A stretch of 26,839 bases of DNA from Actinomycetota bacterium (GTDB lineage: Bacteria; Actinomycetota; Actinomycetes; Nanopelagicales; Nanopelagicaceae), in contig RFMK01000143.1 in the NCBI GenBank assembly GCA_009927705.1, positions 1-26,839 on the forward strand, given 5' to 3'. Positions 14,891 through 23,344 of this stretch are shown piece after piece; the first letter of the stretch is position 1, and the number at the start of each line of letters is the position of its first letter. A model generated the notes under the pieces. That model saw nothing but the letters and a program-made list of their open reading frames with translations. It searched no databases and was not told the DNA's origin. A program made the translations under genes and the position numbers.

Positions 14891-15421
14891 ATGACTCGTT
14901 CACTTAAATCCCCCGGATTAATTCTGAGTATTTCTGCGCTCTCTTTAGCTTTACTTACTGGATGCTCGACCGATGGAGGCGCTCCATCGGATTCCCCGCG
15001 TGGAGATTCCACTTCTTCTACTAATGAATCTGGAGCCAACATGCCCAAAGTTTCGGGTGCTGCAAATGAAGCACCGACAATCTCAGCTCCCACCGGCAAC
15101 CCTCCAGCGGATTTGGTAACCGAGGATGTTATTGAGGGTTCAGGCAAAGCTGCGATAGCTGATTCAACCTTGACAGTTCATTACACACTGATGGCCTGGT
15201 CAACTGGGCAAGTAGTAGAAAGTTCATGGGCAGGAGAGCCTGCAACTTTCGGACTTAACCAAGTAATTACTGGTTGGCAGCAAGGTATTCCAGGGATGAA
15301 AGAAGGTGGGCGACGACTTCTCGTAATCCCGCCATCACTTGGTTACGGAGAGGCTGGCGGTGGACCTATCGGTCCAAATGAGACGCTGATTTTCGTCGTG
15401 GATCTCATCAAAGTTAGCTAG
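14891..15421 (+). CDS. FKBP-type peptidyl-prolyl isomerase, predicted lipoprotein
   Basis: Folding enzyme that isomerises Xaa-Pro bonds. The 176 residues start with a lipoprotein signal peptide: positive N-terminus, hydrophobic stretch (9-22) and lipobox L-T-G-C with C25 as the lipid attachment site. A Ser/Gly/Pro-rich linker follows (26-75), and then one FKBP domain (about 78-175) with VHYTL, FGLNQVITGWQQG and VIPPSLGYGE intact. It should therefore act outside the membrane, anchored by lipid, and is a likely substrate of the Lnt encoded in the same window. FKBP genes stand next to pafBC in many actinobacteria. Its 3' end overlaps the convergent trmI by eight bases. Confidence 0.92.
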   Translation: MTRSLKSPGLILSISALSLALLTGCSTDGGAPSDSPRGDSTSSTNESGANMPKVSGAANEAPTISAPTGNPPADLVTEDVIEGSGKAAIADSTLTVHYTLMAWSTGQVVESSWAGEPATFGLNQVITGWQQGIPGMKEGGRRLLVIPPSLGYGEAGGGPIGPNETLIFVVDLIKVS

Positions 15422-16268
15422 CGTCGTCGATAACCCCTTTAGAGGGCCGTCTCTTGCGTCGAATTGGTTCCGTGTTAGGAGCCAATCGACGTGAGATGAG
15501 AATGAATCCCGTGTGCGCATTCATGGAGTGCATGGGGCGTACTGCAAGTCCTTCGTGGTGCCATGGGCGAAGTAAAGTTTCGAAACTTTCCGGTTCGCTA
15601 AAACGCTTCGAATCTTTCAAGGCTTCAGCGATTTTCGACAGTTGCGTTGTGGTCGCGACGTAACAACATATAACTCCCCCAGGTTTGAGCGCCTTATCGG
15701 CAAGTTCTACGCATTCCCATGGGGCGAGCATGTCGAGAATTAAGCGGTCGAAGTCATTATTGAACTCGCCATCTTGAATTCGCGAATTAATGAGTTGCCA
15801 CATTGATTGATGCTCACCAAAATAATTCCGAACGTTCTCGCGGGCATTTTCGAAAAATTCTGCTCTTTCCTCATAAGAAACCAATACCCCGCTTTTTCCG
15901 ATCGCCCGCAACAACGCAATCGATAAGGAACCGCTACCAGCGCCAGCTTCCAAAACGCGTGCACCCGGAAATACATCGGTAAAACCAACAATTATTGCTG
16001 AGTCTTTCGGGTAAACAATCGTGGCACCGCGCGGCATAGACAGTACATAATCATTGTAAAGAGGTCGGAGCACTTGGTACTTCGTACCACTATTACTTTG
16101 AACTGTGCTGCCTTCGTCTAGGCCAATGATGTCATTGTGATTGATCCAGCCTTTATGAGAATGCCATTGGCCACCAGCTGAAAGGTAAAACGAGTACATC
16201 TTTCCTTTTTCATCCGTCAGTTGAACTCGGTCGCCAGATTGCAACGGACCCCTTCCTAAAGTTCTCAT
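15414..16268 (-). CDS. trmI: tRNA (adenine-N1)-methyltransferase, TrmI
   Basis: SAM-dependent enzyme that methylates A58 in the T-loop of tRNA, orthologous by position to Rv2118c. From ATG 16268 it has 284 residues: a small N-terminal beta domain (about 5-75), the family sequence YVLSMPRGATIVYPKD (74-89), SAM motif I VLEAGAGSGSLS (105-116), and the catalytic-site region FDRLILDMLAPW (173-184). A TTG at 16286 would add six residues; ATG 16268, four bases after the HAD gene stop, matches family N-termini better. In other actinobacteria mpa/arc follows this gene; here the FKBP gene does. Identification is firm. Confidence 0.93.
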   Translation of the reverse strand: MRTLGRGPLQSGDRVQLTDEKGKMYSFYLSAGGQWHSHKGWINHNDIIGLDEGSTVQSNSGTKYQVLRPLYNDYVLSMPRGATIVYPKDSAIIVGFTDVFPGARVLEAGAGSGSLSIALLRAIGKSGVLVSYEERAEFFENARENVRNYFGEHQSMWQLINSRIQDGEFNNDFDRLILDMLAPWECVELADKALKPGGVICCYVATTTQLSKIAEALKDSKRFSEPESFETLLRPWHHEGLAVRPMHSMNAHTGFILISRRLAPNTEPIRRKRRPSKGVIDDAS

Positions 16269-16272
16269 GAGG

Positions 16273-16962
16273 TCATTGTCTCTCAAGTACTGAATCGAAA
16301 AGGCCAGCGATCCCAGTTAACGATAAGCCCTCTAACGTGGGGTGATGAACAACTTTATTACCCATGGGAAGGGAAGAAACATGTGGCAGTCCAATGACGT
16401 ATGCCCCTGATGAGATAGCAGCATTCATTCCTGTGATGGAATCTTCGATGATTAAACATGAAGTTATGTCAACGGAAAGCGAATCAGCTGCTTTGAGGTA
16501 TCCCTCTGGGTGAGGTTTTGACTGCGATACATCGCTATCCGAAATTGTTACGTCGAAAAGATTGTCGCCAATACTCTTCAAAGCAGCGTCCATGATGGGA
16601 CGAGTGGAGGCGCTGACGAGAGCAAGTGGTAGTTGCGCTGATTTCATCTCAGTAATGATGTCAAAAGAACCAGGAGTAAAAGGAACGTGTTGTGCCAACC
16701 TCCTCTCCATTCTCTCCAACAACCGCCGCGCGAGTTCCAACGGAGCGATTGAATCTCGATGGATATCGGGTAATTTACTTCGCATATAGGAGTCGACCCG
16801 TGTCATCGGACCACCAAGACATTGAATAGCGTCCTCTTCAGTCCATATTGCTCCTAGACTTTCCATCAATTCTCGTTCTTGTTCAATCCATAACGGCTCG
16901 CTATCAATGAGCGTTCCATCCATATCCCACAAGACTGCGGAGAAAGGAAAATTACTGGGCAT
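16273..16962 (-). CDS. HAD-superfamily phosphatase, beta-phosphoglucomutase-like
   Basis: Haloacid-dehalogenase-type hydrolase of 229 residues. Motif I is VLWDMDGTLIDSEP with the catalytic D13 and D15, motif II LALVSASTRP with its Ser, the lysine of motif III in SDVSQSKPHPEGY, and motif IV LIIEDSITGMNAA. A helical cap lies between motifs I and II. ATG 16962 overlaps the metH stop by 11 bases; the frame is open further upstream inside metH, but those residues have no family similarity. Members act on sugar phosphates, nucleotides or phosphoglycolate, and the substrate is not readable from the sequence. The same gene neighbours metH in other actinobacteria. Confidence 0.87.
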   Translation of the reverse strand: MPSNFPFSAVLWDMDGTLIDSEPLWIEQERELMESLGAIWTEEDAIQCLGGPMTRVDSYMRSKLPDIHRDSIAPLELARRLLERMERRLAQHVPFTPGSFDIITEMKSAQLPLALVSASTRPIMDAALKSIGDNLFDVTISDSDVSQSKPHPEGYLKAADSLSVDITSCLIIEDSITGMNAAISSGAYVIGLPHVSSLPMGNKVVHHPTLEGLSLTGIAGLFDSVLERQ

Positions 16963-19900
16963 TGAAATACTTTGCTTCGGGGTGATGAACAATAATCGCT
17001 GAAGTTGATTGTTCGGGGTGAAGTTGAAATTCTTCAGAAAGAGAAACTGCAATTCTTTCTGGCTCCAAGAGCTCACACAATTGCGTCTGCTGTTCGAGAT
17101 CCGGACAGGCGGGATAACCAAAACTGTACCGAGATCCGCGATAGCCTTGATCAAGTATTTGATGTAATTCTTCGCTATCGTCCTTTTTGAATCCCAATTC
17201 GCTTCGCACTCGTGCGTGCCAATGTTCCGCGAGCGCTTCCGTAAGTTGCACACTTAGTCCATGTAGCTCCAAGTACTCACGATAATTGTTTGCTGCAAAG
17301 AGTTTGCCAGTAGCTTCGCTCACGGATTGACCCATTGTCACAATATGGAATGCGACTACGTCAAGTTGATTTGAATCGCGCGATCGGAAGAAATCCGAGA
17401 TGCAGAATCTACGGTCACGTCGTTGGCGAGGAAAAGTGAATCGGAGACGCTCTTGTCCGTATTTTTCGGGTTCATGATGAGCGATAACTAGATCATTTCC
17501 TTCGCTGTAACAAGGAAAATATCCATAAACAACGGCCGCGTTTAACCAACCTTGAGCTTGGGCTTCATTGAGTAGTGCGCGAAGACGAGGTCGACCCTCG
17601 TTATGGACCATCTCTTCATAACTAGATTGAGAGCTTTTCATCCCCCATTGCCCGACAAAGAGTGCACGCTCATCGAGCATTGAGCTGTAATCGGCGAGAG
17701 GAATGCCCTTTACTACGCGACTTCCCCAAAAAGGCGGAGTCGGCACTTCATTTGTTGTTGAAACATCACTACGCGTGGTGTCAGTAACGCTTGGAGCGTC
17801 AGGATTCGTAACGCGAGTACGTCTCTCTTTAAGAGGTGGTAGCGAGACTCCGGGAACTCCCCGCTTTTCGCCCATGATTGTGTCCATCAGAGATAAGCCT
17901 TCGAAGGCATCCCGCGCATAACGTACCGTTCCAGGAAACTTTGATGCGAGATCTGATTCAACGAAGGTACGAGTGAGAGCTGCTCCGCCAAGAAGGATGG
18001 GCCATTTCATAGCAATGCCACGGTGGTCCAGCTCTTCTAAATTTTCTTTCATAATGACGGTCGACTTCACTAGCAAACCACTCATGCCTATGACATCTAC
18101 CTTGTTTTCTTCTGCTGCCTCAATAATTTGATTGATTGTTTGTTTGATACCCAGATTCACAACCCTAAATCCATTATTTGTCAGAATGATATCGACCAGA
18201 TTCTTGCCGATATCGTGAACATCGCCCTTAACCGTGGCTAGAAGTATTGAACCTCGATCAGTTGAGTCGCTCTTTTCCATGAAAGGTTCAAGGAGCGCTA
18301 CGGCCGTCTTCATAACCTCAGCAGATTGAAGAACGAACGGAAGTTGCATCTCACCTTTACCGAACAACTCGCCAACAGTCTTCATGCCTTCAAGAAGGTA
18401 ATCATTAATGATGGTCAGTGGCTTGATACCTTCATTTCGGGCGCTGGTTAAATCCTCTTCTAAGCCCTGTTTTTCGCCATCGATGATTCGCTTAACTAAG
18501 CGATCCGTAAGTGGCAAGGCAGCTAGCTCAGCGGCTCGAGACTGTCGCGTCGATTTAACTTCAACTCCTTCAAAAAGTTCAAGGAATCGCGCGAGAGGAT
18601 CGTAGACGCAGTCGCCGTTCTCAAAAGTTCGGCGGTCGTAAATCAAATCTAGCGCTACATCTCGCTGCTCTTCTGGAATTCGCGCCATGGGTGTGATTTT
18701 CGATGGGTGAACGATTGCGCTATCGAGACCCGCCTTCACTGCTTCTGAGAGGAAAACCGAGTTAAGAACAATTCGCGCAGCGGGATTTAAACCAAACGAA
18801 ACATTACTAACACCAAGCGTGGTTTGTACTTGCGGGTACTCAATCTTGAGTTGGCGAATAGCTTCAATGGTTTCGATCGCGTCTCTGCGAGTCTCTTCTT
18901 GCCCAGTGGCTATAGGAAAGGTGAGGCAATCAATAATGATGTCCGAAATTGAAATGCTCCAATTTTCATGGAGATCGGTGATTAATCGTCGGGCAACCCG
19001 TAATTTCCATTCTCGATCTCGAGCTTGACCTTCCTCGTCAATTGTCAGAGCCACGAGCGCTGCGCCATGTTCCTTGGCGATCGGCATAATTCGTGCGAAT
19101 CGCGAATTCGGACCCGCTCCATCCTCGTAATTCACTGAATTGATCACGCACCGCCCGCCCAGATGTTCAAGACCTGCTCTTATGACCTCTGGTTCTGTGG
19201 AGTCAAGAACGATCGGCAGAGTTGTGGCTGTTGCAAAACGTTGTGCAAGTTCAGTCATGTCGCGCACGCCATCGCGGCCTACGTAATCGACCGATAAGTC
19301 GAGCATGTGTGCGCCTTCACGAATTTGATCCTTCGCAATGTCAACGCACGCCTGCCAATCATCTCTATTCAAGGCATCACGGAAAGCTTTCGATCCATTT
19401 GCATTCGTTCGCTCTCCAATCGCTAAATATGTTCGATCTTGGCGGAACGGCACGAATTGATAGAGAGATGAAGCACCTGGTTCTATGGTTATTGTCCGCG
19501 TTGAAAGTGATCGATTCTTAATCCGGGTGACTACGGCCGCGAGATGTTCAGGTGTCGTGCCACAACACCCACCGATGAGGCCGACCCCGTAGTTATCAAC
19601 AAAATCCGATAACGCATCAGCCAGCTCGGAGGGCGAGAGCGGATAGTAAGCGCCGCCATCTTTCAGGATGGGTAGACCAGCATTAGGCATGACAGAAATT
19701 CCAATGGGCGCTGACTTACTCAAGGTTCGCAGGTGTTCACTCATTTCAGCCGGTCCCGTTGCGCAATTCATTCCTACAAGATCAACGCCGAGCGCCGCTA
19801 ACGTGGTGAGCGCAGCGCCCACTTCAGAGCCCAACAACATCGTTCCTGTTGTTTCGACTGTTACCTGAGCGATTAAAACGACGTCGCGATCGCATTCATC

Positions 19901-20452
19901 AATCGCAATGCGCGCTCCATTTACTGCGGCTTTTGCTTGTAATAAATCTTGTGTAGTTTCGATGAGGAGCGCATCTGATCCGCCGTCAATCAATCCTCGC
20001 GCTGCTATTGCGTAAGCATCACGCAATTCTTGATATGTAACGTGTCCCAACGTTGGTAATTTCGTTCCTGGACCTAGTGACCCCAATACCCAACGTGGCG
20101 CATCAGGCGTCGAAAAAGAATCAGCAACAGTTCGTGCGATTCGAGCTCCCGATTCGGCCAATTCATAAATCCGCTCTGGGATTCCATATTCACCAAGGTT
20201 GGCAAGGTTTGCACCGAAGGTATTCGTTTCAACGGCATCAACACCGGCTTCGAAGTATTGACGGTGGACGCTGGAAACTAGATCAGGCCTTGTTACATTG
20301 AGGATTTCATTACAACCTTCGAAACCTTGAAAATCAGCGAGCGACGGGTTCGCCGCTTGAAGCATCGTTCCCATGGCGCCATCAGCAATGACCACGCGAT
20401 TACCAAGCGCCGTTCTTAACGAACTAGGTGTTCGATTTTTCAGCGCGCTCAT
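16952..20452 (-). CDS. metH: Cobalamin-dependent methionine synthase
   Basis: Transfers a methyl group from methyltetrahydrofolate to homocysteine through methylcobalamin. From ATG 20452 the protein has 1166 residues with all four modules: homocysteine domain (about 10-315; zinc ligands C230, C296, C297), pterin domain (about 340-630; AIGERTNANGSKAF), cobalamin cap and binding domain (about 645-870; cobalt-ligand H746 in GDVHDIGKN), and reactivation domain (about 900-1166; RGSRYSFGYPACPD). Starts further upstream (20482, 20524) would enter the divergent PAC2 gene. ATG 20452 gives the family N-terminus and lies seven bases after a -10 box. It implies access to vitamin B12. It leads a tight metH-HAD-trmI group. 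Confidence 0.96.
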   Translation of the reverse strand: MSALKNRTPSSLRTALGNRVVIADGAMGTMLQAANPSLADFQGFEGCNEILNVTRPDLVSSVHRQYFEAGVDAVETNTFGANLANLGEYGIPERIYELAESGARIARTVADSFSTPDAPRWVLGSLGPGTKLPTLGHVTYQELRDAYAIAARGLIDGGSDALLIETTQDLLQAKAAVNGARIAIDECDRDVVLIAQVTVETTGTMLLGSEVGAALTTLAALGVDLVGMNCATGPAEMSEHLRTLSKSAPIGISVMPNAGLPILKDGGAYYPLSPSELADALSDFVDNYGVGLIGGCCGTTPEHLAAVVTRIKNRSLSTRTITIEPGASSLYQFVPFRQDRTYLAIGERTNANGSKAFRDALNRDDWQACVDIAKDQIREGAHMLDLSVDYVGRDGVRDMTELAQRFATATTLPIVLDSTEPEVIRAGLEHLGGRCVINSVNYEDGAGPNSRFARIMPIAKEHGAALVALTIDEEGQARDREWKLRVARRLITDLHENWSISISDIIIDCLTFPIATGQEETRRDAIETIEAIRQLKIEYPQVQTTLGVSNVSFGLNPAARIVLNSVFLSEAVKAGLDSAIVHPSKITPMARIPEEQRDVALDLIYDRRTFENGDCVYDPLARFLELFEGVEVKSTRQSRAAELAALPLTDRLVKRIIDGEKQGLEEDLTSARNEGIKPLTIINDYLLEGMKTVGELFGKGEMQLPFVLQSAEVMKTAVALLEPFMEKSDSTDRGSILLATVKGDVHDIGKNLVDIILTNNGFRVVNLGIKQTINQIIEAAEENKVDVIGMSGLLVKSTVIMKENLEELDHRGIAMKWPILLGGAALTRTFVESDLASKFPGTVRYARDAFEGLSLMDTIMGEKRGVPGVSLPPLKERRTRVTNPDAPSVTDTTRSDVSTTNEVPTPPFWGSRVVKGIPLADYSSMLDERALFVGQWGMKSSQSSYEEMVHNEGRPRLRALLNEAQAQGWLNAAVVYGYFPCYSEGNDLVIAHHEPEKYGQERLRFTFPRQRRDRRFCISDFFRSRDSNQLDVVAFHIVTMGQSVSEATGKLFAANNYREYLELHGLSVQLTEALAEHWHARVRSELGFKKDDSEELHQILDQGYRGSRYSFGYPACPDLEQQTQLCELLEPERIAVSLSEEFQLHPEQSTSAIIVHHPEAKYFNAQ

Positions 20453-20459
20453 TGGTGGG

Positions 20460-20465
20460 AGTTTA
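20460..20465 (-). promoter_or_regulatory. -10 box for leaderless metH transcript
   Basis: TAAACT on the - strand ends seven bases before the metH ATG at 20452. It lies three bases away from the -10 box of the divergent PAC2 gene. No Shine-Dalgarno sequence is present. Confidence 0.45.
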
Positions 20466-20468
20466 TCG

Positions 20469-20474
20469 TAGGCT
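20469..20474 (+). promoter_or_regulatory. -10 box for leaderless PAC2 gene transcript
   Basis: TAGGCT ends six bases before the ATG at 20481. The whole divergent control region is only 28 bases long (20453-20480), so any -35 contact would fall inside the coding sequence of metH. Confidence 0.45.
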
Positions 20475-20480
20475 CTAGCC

Positions 20481-21326
20481 ATGTTCATTTCCGAGCCATC
20501 GTTTGTGCTCCGAGATCCCATCATGATTGCGGCTTTTGAAGGATGGAATGACGCCGGAGAATCAGCTACAGGTGCAGTTTCGCATCTTTTGACGGTCTGG
20601 ACACATCAACAGCTAGCAATCACAGATCCAGAAGAGTATTACGACTTCCAAGTAAATCGACCAAGTATCCGTGTGGACGCAAAAGTTGTTCGGGAAATCA
20701 TCTGGCCGAACACAATTGTGTATGCAGTTTCAACGCCGCACTTAAGCAATGATTTCTTGATAGTTAAAGGGATTGAACCTTCAATGCGATGGCGACGTTT
20801 TGCTGATGAGCTTCTTGATCTTGCCGATGATTATGAAGTCAAACTTCTCATCACTATGGGTGCACTGTTAGCGGATGCTCCTCATTCGCGACCTATAAGT
20901 GTGACGGGCAGTGGTTCACATCCGGATGTTGCCGAACGTCTCGGAGTTGAAATATCTCGATATGAAGGACCAACTGGAATCGTTGGAATTTTGCAAGATG
21001 CAGCGAATCGGCGTGATCTTGATGCAGTGTCTTTATGGGCAGCTGTACCACATTACGTTTCAACGCCTCCTTCACCCAAAGCATCCCTTGCTTTAGTCAA
21101 TGCATTAGAAGATTTCTTGGAGATAAGCATTGCTCAAGGAGATCTGCCAGATAGAGCCAAAACATGGGAAGAGCAAGTTGATCATATGGCGGCCGAAGAT
21201 TCTGAAGTTGGCGATTACGTCAAACAATTGGAAAATTCTAAAGATGCCAACGAAATCCCAGAGTTGTCGGGCGAACTTTTAGCCCGAGAAGTTGAGCGAT
21301 TCCTTCGCCGCAATCCAGAAACTTAG
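20481..21326 (+). CDS. PAC2-family (proteasome assembly chaperone-like) protein
   Basis: 281-residue cytosolic protein of the actinobacterial PAC2 family, corresponding to Rv2125, for which a structure is known but no proven function. The typical opening (residues 9-27, VLRDPIMIAAFEGWNDAGE) is present, and SIRVDAK, VKGIEPSMRWRRF and the glycine-rich ISVTGSG segment follow. The C-terminal part (about 215-281) is helical and charged. The name comes from similarity to eukaryotic proteasome assembly chaperones. Bacterial members are found with and without proteasomes, and none is seen here. Divergent from metH and convergent with mshC, with the two stop codons interlocked. Confidence 0.88.
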   Translation: MFISEPSFVLRDPIMIAAFEGWNDAGESATGAVSHLLTVWTHQQLAITDPEEYYDFQVNRPSIRVDAKVVREIIWPNTIVYAVSTPHLSNDFLIVKGIEPSMRWRRFADELLDLADDYEVKLLITMGALLADAPHSRPISVTGSGSHPDVAERLGVEISRYEGPTGIVGILQDAANRRDLDAVSLWAAVPHYVSTPPSPKASLALVNALEDFLEISIAQGDLPDRAKTWEEQVDHMAAEDSEVGDYVKQLENSKDANEIPELSGELLAREVERFLRRNPET

Positions 21327-22564
21327 AAGGCTAATCCAAGATACGTATCAAGCGCGCGTGAAAGTTCCCCAGCAGAGCCTCCCACTTCCCCAGCTTCAGT
21401 CTGTGCGCACCATTTGTTGAGAAGTGCAAAAACTTTTGGTGTATCCAAGTTATCCGATAGTGATTCGGCAATTTGCTTAATAAGGTCCGAGGTTGGGGCG
21501 ACCTCGGTACGAGCTAAACATTGTTCAACTTTTGCGATAAAAGTTTGAGCGGTGTTGAGCAGTTCCGAATTCCACATCCGATCTGATTGATAGTGCGACA
21601 TGATTAATGCGCATCTAATTACCATCGGAGATACGCCTTGTTGTAAGAGTTTAGAGACAAACACTAAGTTTCCTCGACTCTTACTCATCTTTTCGCCGTC
21701 TAGTCCGATCATGCCAGCGTGAATATATGCCTTAGCGAAGGGGAGGTGGGTAAGAGATTCTGCTTGCACGGCGGTCATGTAGTGGTGAGGAAAGATAAGG
21801 TCCGATCCTCCACCCTGCATTGTTATTGTCGAAGTTTGCGCAGAAGGTTTGTGGTCAATGTTGCGCATTGCAATTGCTACACATTCGACATGCCAACCCG
21901 GACGGCCCTTCCCGAAAGGTGCGCTCCACGAAGGTTCATTGTCACGATGAGCTCGCCAGAGGAGAGGATCAAGTGGGTGGCTTTTACCGGTTCGATCAGG
22001 ATCTCCCCCGCGCTCACGAAAAATTGCTAACGCCTCATCAATGGGATAAGGGAGTTTCTCCAGCGAACGAGGAACTTTTTTCAAGTCAAGATAGATATCG
22101 CCGTCGATATTGTAGGTGAGACCACTTTCAATATGTTCCGAAACTATCTCGATAATTTCCTCCATCGACTCTACTACCCCTTTGTATCGTTGAGGGGGTC
22201 GTACTCTGAGCGCAGACATATCTTCCGTGAAAAGATCTATTTGTGAATGAGCGAGCGCTTTCCAATCTTGATTATCTCGTTGTGCGCGCTCTAGGAGTGG
22301 ATCATCGATATCAGTAATGTTCTCGATGAACCACACGCTGCGCCCTGAGGCCCGCAAATATCGATTGATAAGGTCGAAAGCTAGGTACGTTGCCGCATGT
22401 CCGAGATGGGTTGCATCGTATGGTGTGATCCCACATACGTAGATTGAAATCTCATGATCGTCGATAGTGACATGAGATTTCTTGTACGAATCAAGGAGTT
22501 TTAAGGGCGGATTAAGGACACCATCCACAGATGGTGGAATCGATACTTCTGGCCAACTCCGCAC
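21323..22564 (-). CDS. mshC: Cysteine:GlcN-Ins ligase, mycothiol synthesis
   Basis: Joins cysteine to 1-D-myo-inosityl-2-amino-2-deoxy-glucopyranoside using ATP, the third step unique to mycothiol production. From GTG 22564 it has 413 residues, the normal length. It has the class I synthetase fold: YVCGITPYDATHLGHA (zinc ligand C44, HIGH-like motif at about 52-57), WHVEC (C228), the FPHH segment (about 258-261) and KMSKS (292-296). Distinction from cysteinyl-tRNA synthetase rests on TPYDATHLGHA, the short C-terminus and the position next to SCO1664/DUF3090. A TTG at 22579 is an alternative start; GTG 22564 gives the family-like N-terminus RSWPEV and lies six bases after TACGAT. Confidence 0.92.
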   Translation of the reverse strand: MRSWPEVSIPPSVDGVLNPPLKLLDSYKKSHVTIDDHEISIYVCGITPYDATHLGHAATYLAFDLINRYLRASGRSVWFIENITDIDDPLLERAQRDNQDWKALAHSQIDLFTEDMSALRVRPPQRYKGVVESMEEIIEIVSEHIESGLTYNIDGDIYLDLKKVPRSLEKLPYPIDEALAIFRERGGDPDRTGKSHPLDPLLWRAHRDNEPSWSAPFGKGRPGWHVECVAIAMRNIDHKPSAQTSTITMQGGGSDLIFPHHYMTAVQAESLTHLPFAKAYIHAGMIGLDGEKMSKSRGNLVFVSKLLQQGVSPMVIRCALIMSHYQSDRMWNSELLNTAQTFIAKVEQCLARTEVAPTSDLIKQIAESLSDNLDTPKVFALLNKWCAQTEAGEVGGSAGELSRALDTYLGLAF

Positions 22565-22570
22565 CACGCC

Positions 22571-22576
22571 ATCGTA
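22571..22576 (-). promoter_or_regulatory. Possible -10 box for leaderless mshC transcript
   Basis: TACGAT on the - strand ends six bases before the preferred mshC start GTG 22564, in the 67-base gap after the SCO1664-like gene. The start choice was made partly on this spacing, so the evidence is not independent. Confidence 0.3.
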
Positions 22577-22631
22577 CAAAGGTTTATCTCTGAAGATGGG
22601 TGAAAGAACTATCGACGATACTTTTGTCGGA

Positions 22632-23333
22632 TTAGACAGGTGGCCAAGGCACGGCGGGCCATTGGTCAGAGGGCTGAGGGAAACCTTCTGATTCTAAGGT
22701 CTGGATTCGCTGGATTATGGCAGCGATTTCGATCTCCGTCAGCAATTCAGTCAATGTTGCACTTTCGGAGATGAAACCGCGAACCAGAGAGAGTTTTTCC
22801 TTCTCCTCGTCATTAAGAGGAGTGCCAGCAAATTGCCAGATCACAGTGCGTAATTTGAATTCTTCATGAAAGGTTACGCCATGATCACATCCATAAACCT
22901 CTCTCCGCGAGATTGGGAGAATGTGTCCGAATTTGCGATCTGTATTATTAACAACTACATCAAACAGCGCGATGTTTCGGATTGAAGGCTCGCTACTCTG
23001 TCCAAGTTCGATGAAATCAATGTTTTCATCAATAACTATCCATTGTTGTACAGCGCCAATACCAAATGGTCCTTCCCGCATGACTGTGGTTGGAACGCAA
23101 TGGAAACCTCCAGCCTCACTTATGAGATAGCTGGCAACTTCACGGGAGGCCAGATTTCCATCTGGAAAATCCCAAAGCGGTCTCTCTCCTGCTATTGGTT
23201 TGTAAACCACCGCCAATTCCACTGATTCATCGGTAACAATCTTCGCAAAAAGCGTGGCATTTGAAGCATCAACCAATCGACCTTCAACGACGAGTTCACC
23301 AGACAATAGTCTTTCCGAACTTTGTAATGTCAT
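22632..23333 (-). CDS. SCO1664-family protein, kinase-fold-like
   Basis: 233-residue protein of a family conserved in actinobacteria beside mshC (Rv2133c in M. tuberculosis) and without a proven function. The residue pattern resembles PI3/4-kinase-like folds: a lysine in VVYKP (K45), a helix glutamate in REVASY (E65), a catalytic-loop-like LFDVVVNNTDRKFGHIL (about 123-139, with N129/N130 and D132) and a metal-site-like GCDHGVTF (D150). This suggests phosphotransfer or nucleotide binding, which is inference. It lies 11 bases after the DUF3090 stop and upstream of mshC on the same strand. The family call is strong and the activity is unproven. Confidence 0.85.
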   Translation of the reverse strand: MTLQSSERLLSGELVVEGRLVDASNATLFAKIVTDESVELAVVYKPIAGERPLWDFPDGNLASREVASYLISEAGGFHCVPTTVMREGPFGIGAVQQWIVIDENIDFIELGQSSEPSIRNIALFDVVVNNTDRKFGHILPISRREVYGCDHGVTFHEEFKLRTVIWQFAGTPLNDEEKEKLSLVRGFISESATLTELLTEIEIAAIIQRIQTLESEGFPQPSDQWPAVPWPPV

Positions 23334-23344
23334 CGTGACTTCAA

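Noticed and set aside
16963..17253. Longer N-terminus of the HAD phosphatase inside metH
   Set aside because: It lies in the reactivation domain of metH in another frame; ATG 16962 gives the normal HAD start.
20453..20524. Upstream starts of metH at 20482 and 20524
   Set aside because: They would run into the divergent PAC2 gene and past the -10 boxes; family similarity begins right after 20452.
21781..21791. Tyrosine after the FPHH zinc-site segment of MshC, where I recall glutamate in mycobacterial enzymes
   Set aside because: That residue is not one of the zinc ligands, and the Cys, Cys and His ligands are present, so activity loss is not supported.
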